The position numbers were made by a program, and so were the translations under genes. A DNA stretch of 19,776 nt from Bacillota bacterium (GTDB lineage: Bacteria > Bacillota > Clostridia > Lachnospirales > Lachnospiraceae): positions 1 through 19,776 of the forward strand of contig JAGFXQ010000021.1 in NCBI GenBank assembly GCA_017861355.1. The letters run 5' to 3'. Within the stretch, counting starts at the first letter, position 1; each line of letters opens with the position of its first letter. Of this stretch, positions 15,415 to 19,776 are shown in pieces. The notes beneath the pieces were generated by a model that saw nothing but the letters and a program-made list of their open reading frames with translations, was not told the DNA's origin and did no database searches.

Positions 15415-16398
15415 ATGTCTGAAAAATTACTTGAAATAAATAATGTCAGTAAATCCTTCCATATCGGTGGAATGCTGAGTAAAAAGAAGCTACTTGCAGT
15501 AGATGAGATCAATATTGATATTGATAACGGTAAGCCGGTTATCCTGTCAATTGTAGGTGAATCCGGATGTGGTAAGTCAACATTATGTAAGATGATACTG
15601 CGTATGCATGACCCGGACCAGGGAGATATTCTTTTGTCCGGCAGATCCTATCGAGATCATAAGGGGTACGATCCTTTTCAATTTCGATTGGATGTTCAAC
15701 CAATCTTTCAGAACCCGTATGAATCTTTCTCCATGCGTAAGACCGTAGATACGTATTTATTCAATACTGCTCTTCGGTTAAAGATAGCAAAAAACCATAA
15801 GGAAGCAGAAAAGCTGATTGATGATACCCTCAAAAGTGTTGGTATGTCGCTTGAAGTAGTAAAGGGTAAATATCCCACCCAGTTTTCGGGTGGTGAGCTC
15901 CAAAGAGTATCGATAGCCAGAGCGTTAATCACCAGACCAAAGTTAATCATAGCGGATGAACCGGTTGCTGCGATCGATGCATCTATGAAGATGAATATCG
16001 TAAACTTATTTAAAGAGTTGAAGGATAAGTACAATGTATCCTTTATCTATGTAACACATGATCTTTCCACTGCTTATTATGTATCGGATTATATTGCAAC
16101 TCTATACCGTGGATGCCTGATTGAATATGGTAAAGCAAAAGAAATTATGGATCATCCGGCACATCCTTACACAGAGTTATTAATGAATGCGGTTCCCAGA
16201 GTCGGAGAAAAGTGGAATAAAGAATTAGTAATGCCGGACACAGAGGACAAAGAATATGCAATTACCTACTGCAAATTTGCTCCCCGATGTCAATATGCTA
16301 CGGAGGAATGTAGGAACTCCAGACCAGAGATGAAATCCACGGAAAGCGGACGCAAAGTATTGTGTTTCCATCCACTAAATGGTATCATGGATAAATAA
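15415..16398 (+). CDS. ABC transporter ATP-binding protein, DppF/OppF type
   Basis: The 327-residue second ATPase has Walker A GESGCGKST (48-56, K54), signature FSGGE (157-161), Walker B LIIADE (177-182), catalytic E182 and H-loop H215. The D-loop reads AAIDAS where SALDVS is usual, a minor variant. The C-terminal extension also has a four-cysteine pattern (CKFAPRCQYATEEC, later LCFHP). An AGGGAGG within the end of the preceding gene serves as the ribosome binding site. It completes the five-gene importer, and the next enzyme gene follows after about 65 bases without a terminator. Confidence 0.93.
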   Translation: MSEKLLEINNVSKSFHIGGMLSKKKLLAVDEINIDIDNGKPVILSIVGESGCGKSTLCKMILRMHDPDQGDILLSGRSYRDHKGYDPFQFRLDVQPIFQNPYESFSMRKTVDTYLFNTALRLKIAKNHKEAEKLIDDTLKSVGMSLEVVKGKYPTQFSGGELQRVSIARALITRPKLIIADEPVAAIDASMKMNIVNLFKELKDKYNVSFIYVTHDLSTAYYVSDYIATLYRGCLIEYGKAKEIMDHPAHPYTELLMNAVPRVGEKWNKELVMPDTEDKEYAITYCKFAPRCQYATEECRNSRPEMKSTESGRKVLCFHPLNGIMDK

Positions 16399-16462
16399 TT
16401 CTGCATTCATCCTAAGAAACAATAACAATCAACAGAATGACTGATACAGAAAGGAAGCGTTG

Positions 16463-17350
16463 TTGTTTATTATGGATCAAATAAAAATAGGTACCTGTAT
16501 ACCGGGAACGAAGGCAGTAGAATGGCTTCCGGCAATGATTGATGCGGGATTTGAAACAGTCTCTCTTAATTTCCACATGTCTCTTGAAGATGTGGATTTG
16601 CTGGAATTATCTAAGAAAGTCAAGGATATCCTTGGGGATTCCAAAGTAACGGTATCCAGCCTGGGACTTTATTGCAATCCGTTGCAACAGGAAGAGCATA
16701 AAAAGAATTTGGAATATTGTATAGATTCAGCCGGATTATTTGGCACGAGTATCGTTACTACGTTTGCCGGAGCATTGGAAGGAAGACCAGTCGAGGAAGC
16801 AATTCCGGTGTTTGGAAGGGTGTTCCGTGAACTTACAAAGCGTGCAGCAGATCAGCAGATTAGAATAGGTATTGAGAACTGTCCCATGGGAGGGACCTGG
16901 AATCAGGCGACCTGTAATATTGGTTTCAATCCCAAAGCATGGGAAATGATGTTTACGGAAGTTCCTGATGATAATCTGGGTCTTGAGTGGGAACCGGCAC
17001 ATCAGCTGACTCAGTTAATTGATCCATTACCACAGTTGAAAAAATGGATGAACAAAGTGGTTCATGTACATGGGAAAGATTCTTCTGTAGACTGGGATGC
17101 GATTAAGCGCGTGGGTATATTCGGCGCAGAGCGATATGTTTATGACAGAACGCCGGGATTTGGAGATACGGACTGGAGAAAAATCATATCCGCTTTACAT
17201 ATGGGTGGATATCAGGGCGATATCTGTATCGAAGGTTATCATGACCCGATTTATAGAGGAGATTGGGAGATGACTGCTCAGCTTCACGGACTAAAGTATT
17301 TGAAGTGGTGTAGAGGCGGAGAGTTTATAGCAAATCCCTGGGATGAATAG
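16463..17350 (+). CDS. Sugar phosphate isomerase/epimerase-like TIM-barrel enzyme
   Basis: The 295-residue protein belongs to the AP-endonuclease-2/xylose-isomerase-like barrel superfamily (IolE, IolI, hydroxypyruvate isomerase, tagatose epimerase relatives). Candidate metal and substrate ligands at strand ends are E138 (IGIENCPMG), E177/H180 (LEWEPAH), H201/H203 (VVHVHGKD) and E257 (CIEGYHD). There is no signal peptide. Its place between importer and binding-protein genes suggests it acts on the imported sugar or a derivative; the exact reaction is unknown. The start is uncertain: TTG codons at 16460 and 16463 lie four and seven bases from AAGGA (16451-16455), while the ATG at 16472 is 16 bases away but gives a typical MDQIKIGTCIPG beginning. 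I prefer 16463 because the permeases in this operon also use TTG. Confidence 0.85.
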   Translation: MFIMDQIKIGTCIPGTKAVEWLPAMIDAGFETVSLNFHMSLEDVDLLELSKKVKDILGDSKVTVSSLGLYCNPLQQEEHKKNLEYCIDSAGLFGTSIVTTFAGALEGRPVEEAIPVFGRVFRELTKRAADQQIRIGIENCPMGGTWNQATCNIGFNPKAWEMMFTEVPDDNLGLEWEPAHQLTQLIDPLPQLKKWMNKVVHVHGKDSSVDWDAIKRVGIFGAERYVYDRTPGFGDTDWRKIISALHMGGYQGDICIEGYHDPIYRGDWEMTAQLHGLKYLKWCRGGEFIANPWDE

Positions 17351-17351
17351 A

Positions 17352-17396
17352 AGTTAAGATTTAACTGGCCTCCTAGATTAGTTGGAGGAAGAGGAG
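17352..17396 (+). promoter_or_regulatory. Small inverted repeats before the second binding-protein gene
   Basis: A perfect AGTTAA-GAT-TTAACT repeat (17352-17366) is followed by CCTCC (17369-17373), which can pair with GGAGG (17384-17388) or, as CTCCT, with the ribosome binding site AGGAG (17392-17396). The second pairing could limit translation of the gene at 17406. The stems are short, so this is only suggestive. Confidence 0.25.
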
Positions 17397-17405
17397 TGTA
17401 ATTAG

Positions 17406-18833
17406 ATGAAAAAGTCTTTGTGTTTGTTACTGACGATGGTAATGGTCCTATCACTGACTGCATGCGCCAAAAATAACTACCCAACTGATGTAGATACAGC
17501 AAAGGATGGTACTCTGACAGAAGAGAGCTCTGCAAGTAATGCAGAAAATAATGCGAAATCAACAAAAAAAGTAGTGATTACTGTTACTTTCCGGGATGAT
17601 GGCCGTGGTGAAAACGGTGCCATATGGAAATGGCTGCAAGCCGCTTATGACAGTTTTGATCAAAAAGATCGATGTGAACTGAACATTGCTCCGATCACTA
17701 CCTTTGAAGGTGATTATTTTGCAGAAGTCGCACTTTCCTTACAATCAGAAAAAACAGCACCGGACTTAGTAACCGAGGATACTTTTCAACTTGCAGCCGA
17801 TGTAGAGTCGGGTTACCTGACTCCGCTGGATGGTTATTTAGCGGGATATGAAGAATGGAATAACGGTTCATATAATGAAGCCCTCAAAACAGGTGTTACC
17901 GGATTGGATAACAAGGTGTATGGTGTACCTTATAATACGGATACCCGTGGATTATGGTACAACAAAGAAATCTTTAAAAAAGCGGGACTACCGAAAGAAT
18001 GGAAGCCAAAAACCTGGGAGGATATCTTGATAGCCTGTCAGACTATCAAAGAAAATGTGCCGGATATCGTACCCTTTTGGTGTAATTCCGCGGTTGCTAC
18101 CGGTGAAGCAACCTCCATGCAGACCTATGAGATGCTTCTCTATGGAACAGGGGAACGCTTATTGGATGAAACCACAGGAAAATGGATCATATCCAGTCAG
18201 GGGATCTTGGATTCCCTGACTTTCATAGATAGTATCTATAAAAATAATTATGGACCCCCGTTATCCAAGGTATTGAATGGTCAGGCAAGCAATATTTCAG
18301 CCAGAGAATATTTACGACAGGGGAAGCTCGCAATATCCCTGGATGGTATCTGGATTATAGGGAATTATCTGGAAGATGGACCGTCTACTTGGCCGGAATA
18401 CAGTGATGTCTTAGGGTTTGCACCGATGCCGACGCAAAACGGCGACGGTACCGAAATTACGACACTGGCCGGAGGTTGGGCATGGTCCATACCTGCTAAG
18501 TCGGATAACAAAGATATTACGATGGCATTTATCAAACATTTGATGGAACCGGAAGTCTATGTGGATGCGCTTGTCTCTATGGGCAGCATCGGAACTCGAA
18601 CAGATATTATTGATAATGAGAAGTATTCCGCAAGGCCGTTCATTCAGACTGCAACTGATTATTTGAAGGTGGCTTCATTTCGGCCAAAGGATAGTAAATA
18701 TGCAGCGGTATCAGCACATATCCAATCCATGGTGGAATCGGTGGTATCCGGTACCAGTCCGGCAGACGCTATGGCTACTTATGGCGTGGATGTTACACGC
18801 ACCGTTGGAGAGGATAATGTAATAAGTAATTAA
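17406..18833 (+). CDS. Family-1 ABC substrate-binding lipoprotein without adjacent permeases
   Basis: The 475-residue protein has a lipoprotein signal with lipobox LTAC and modified cysteine C20, a low-complexity Ser/Asn/Lys linker (~21-55), and an SBP_bac_1 sugar-binding domain. Visible motifs are YGVPYNTDTRGLWYNKEIFK, PKTWEDILIACQTI, LRQGKLAISLDGIW and FAPMPTQNGDGTEITTLAGG (with WAWSIP). It is expected to bind an oligosaccharide outside the cell. Family-1 binding proteins work with MalF/MalG-type permeases, none of which are here. It must use permeases encoded elsewhere, or act in sensing. It appears to be the last gene of the transporter operon, 55 bases after the TIM-barrel gene, with GAGGAG nine bases before its ATG. 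Confidence 0.9.
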   Translation: MKKSLCLLLTMVMVLSLTACAKNNYPTDVDTAKDGTLTEESSASNAENNAKSTKKVVITVTFRDDGRGENGAIWKWLQAAYDSFDQKDRCELNIAPITTFEGDYFAEVALSLQSEKTAPDLVTEDTFQLAADVESGYLTPLDGYLAGYEEWNNGSYNEALKTGVTGLDNKVYGVPYNTDTRGLWYNKEIFKKAGLPKEWKPKTWEDILIACQTIKENVPDIVPFWCNSAVATGEATSMQTYEMLLYGTGERLLDETTGKWIISSQGILDSLTFIDSIYKNNYGPPLSKVLNGQASNISAREYLRQGKLAISLDGIWIIGNYLEDGPSTWPEYSDVLGFAPMPTQNGDGTEITTLAGGWAWSIPAKSDNKDITMAFIKHLMEPEVYVDALVSMGSIGTRTDIIDNEKYSARPFIQTATDYLKVASFRPKDSKYAAVSAHIQSMVESVVSGTSPADAMATYGVDVTRTVGEDNVISN

Positions 18834-18851
18834 ATGTTGTAACATTCTTTT
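18833..18851 (+). terminator. Weak terminator-like hairpin after the binding-protein gene
   Basis: AATGT and ACATT pair around a TGTA loop and are followed by CTTTTT. The stem is only 5 bp (6 bp if a two-base loop were allowed), so it may be leaky. Confidence 0.3.
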
Positions 18852-18858
18852 TGGCATA

Positions 18859-18888
18859 TTGATTTATAACGGTAGGAAGTAATATAAT
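18859..18888 (+). promoter_or_regulatory. Candidate promoter for the SDR gene
   Basis: TTGATT (18859-18864) and a perfect TATAAT (18883-18888) are separated by 18 bases. Transcription would start near 18895, about 27 bases before the gene. This suggests that the SDR gene can be expressed apart from the transporter operon. Confidence 0.5.
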
Positions 18889-18921
18889 TGTTTTAAGTCA
18901 ATATGGAAAGGGGATATTACC

Positions 18922-19710
18922 ATGAAAAACATAGTTATAACCGGAAGCACTCGTGGATTGGGACTGGAAATGGCGAAGGAATTCTTGAAGGCAGGGTGCA
19001 ATGTAACGATTACAGGCTCAAAGCCAGAATCCTTTGTTAATGCAAAAGAAAAACTCATAGGATACGAAGAAAAGTATATCTATATTACCTGTAATGTCCG
19101 TAATAAGGATGATATTCGAAGATTATGGCTTCAATCAGCTGAAAAATGGGGAAGTATAGATATCTGGATTAATAATGCCGGACAGAATTGTCCTCGCGAA
19201 GATCTTTGGAATACGTCGGAGGATTACATTGACGCGGTTGTGGATACGAATATTAAAGGGGTTATGTACGGTTCCAGGATTGCTGCTGAGAATATGCTGA
19301 AACAAGGGCATGGCCAGATCTGGAATATGGAAGGGCTGGGTTCCAATGACATGATTATAGAACAGACGATACTGTATGGAACGTCAAAACGGGCACTTAC
19401 TTATTTCACTCAGGGACTTGCCAAAGAACTGAAGAATTCTCCCGTCAAAGCAGGCAGACTATCTCCGGGCATGATGCTTACGGAATTTATTACAAAGTCA
19501 CCCACAGGAGAAGTATCCTCGGTTACACAGGACCATCAATTTCAGAAGGTGTTCAATATTCTTGGAGACAAGCCGGAGACAGTAGCTAAGTTCTTTATTC
19601 CCAGAATACTTAGTAATAACAAGCAAGATGCCCACCTGGTATGGCTTACCAACGGAAAGTCATTTCAAAGATTTTTAATGGCTCCGTTTCATAAAAGAAA
19701 ATTACTTTAA
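18922..19710 (+). CDS. Short-chain dehydrogenase/reductase resembling NOL/NYC1 chlorophyll b reductases
   Basis: The 262-residue SDR has the cofactor motif TGSTRGLG (7-14), structural motif NNAG (84-87), N110, and catalytic YGTSK (Y152, K156). The sequence around these sites recalls plant NOL/NYC1 more than generic SDRs: VITGSTRGLG, GSIDIWINNAGQN (plant INIWINNAGTN), NMEGLGS (plant NMDGAGS) where many SDRs show an SS pair, and PETVAKFFIPRIL (plant PETVARTLVPRM), then a basic C-terminal tail. These comparisons are from memory. Plant enzymes reduce chlorophyll b to 7-hydroxymethyl chlorophyll a; the bacterial substrate is unknown and could be any carbonyl compound. No signal peptide is visible. 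AAGGGG lies upstream of the ATG. It is probably monocistronic between its promoter and the terminator that follows. Confidence 0.85.
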   Translation: MKNIVITGSTRGLGLEMAKEFLKAGCNVTITGSKPESFVNAKEKLIGYEEKYIYITCNVRNKDDIRRLWLQSAEKWGSIDIWINNAGQNCPREDLWNTSEDYIDAVVDTNIKGVMYGSRIAAENMLKQGHGQIWNMEGLGSNDMIIEQTILYGTSKRALTYFTQGLAKELKNSPVKAGRLSPGMMLTEFITKSPTGEVSSVTQDHQFQKVFNILGDKPETVAKFFIPRILSNNKQDAHLVWLTNGKSFQRFLMAPFHKRKLL

Positions 19711-19735
19711 TTCAATAGACTTATATCCAACTGCG

Positions 19736-19770
19736 AAGGTTATGGTAAGTGATTACTGTAACCTTTTTTT
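19736..19770 (+). terminator. Strong intrinsic terminator after the SDR gene
   Basis: The 13-base arms AAGGTTATGGTAA (19736-19748) and TTACTGTAACCTT (19753-19765) pair fully, with two wobbles, around a GTGA tetraloop, and run into a T-tract to 19770. Confidence 0.88.
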
Positions 19771-19776
19771 GTGACA

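Noticed and set aside
15708..16034. 108-residue minus-strand frame opposite the second ATPase gene
   Set aside because: It is the shadow of a strongly conserved ATPase region and has no recognisable motif.

Overview
The window (19.8 kb, moderately AT-rich, strong AGGAGG-type ribosome binding sites, sigma-A-like TTGACA/TATAAT promoters) looks like chromosome of a Gram-positive Clostridia member, most likely a plant-polysaccharide-degrading Lachnospiraceae relative (Lachnoclostridium/Anaerocolumna-like). The assignment is an inference from gene content: intracellular-type GH31/GH43 enzymes, a YesM/YesN two-component pair, several extracytoplasmic sugar-binding proteins and a CwlD-like amidase. 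No rRNA, tRNA, CRISPR array or insertion sequence was recognised.

Layout. (1) 1-2340: the 3' end of a GH31 glycosidase, then a three-part GH43 glycosidase without signal peptide, a decayed lectin-like (PLL/DUF346) remnant, and an intrinsic terminator. (2) 2341-4627: single-gene units: an SGNH esterase/lipase-like hydrolase with a good promoter; a convergent, 3'-overlapping staygreen-family gene (minus strand); a SAM methyltransferase with a near-consensus promoter; and a tiny tandem-repeat ORF ending in a terminator hairpin. (3) 4628-5308: membrane-anchored N-acetylmuramoyl-L-alanine amidase. (4) 5424-10091: a tightly packed sensor cassette: YesM-type histidine kinase, YesN-type response regulator (REC + AraC HTH), and a substrate-binding-like protein with an uncleaved N-terminal membrane anchor. 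(5) 10281-18833: an Opp/Dpp-architecture ABC importer (lipoprotein binding protein, two permeases, two ATPases), followed by a TIM-barrel sugar-phosphate isomerase/epimerase-like enzyme and a second, unrelated family-1 binding lipoprotein that has no permeases of its own. (6) 18922-19765: an SDR oxidoreductase with its own candidate promoter, closed by a strong terminator.

Working model (inference): the anchored binding protein and YesM sense an oligosaccharide outside the cell, YesN switches on the transporter operon, the Opp-type system imports the sugar, and the TIM-barrel enzyme and the cytoplasmic GH31/GH43 enzymes process it. Two large intercistronic hairpins (12416-12477) probably set the ratio of binding protein to permease.

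The most unexpected feature is that two genes in this window resemble enzyme families of plant chlorophyll catabolism: a staygreen (Mg-dechelatase family) protein and an SDR whose sequence pattern recalls NOL/NYC1 chlorophyll b reductases. They are 15 kb apart and not in one operon, so a functional link is speculative.
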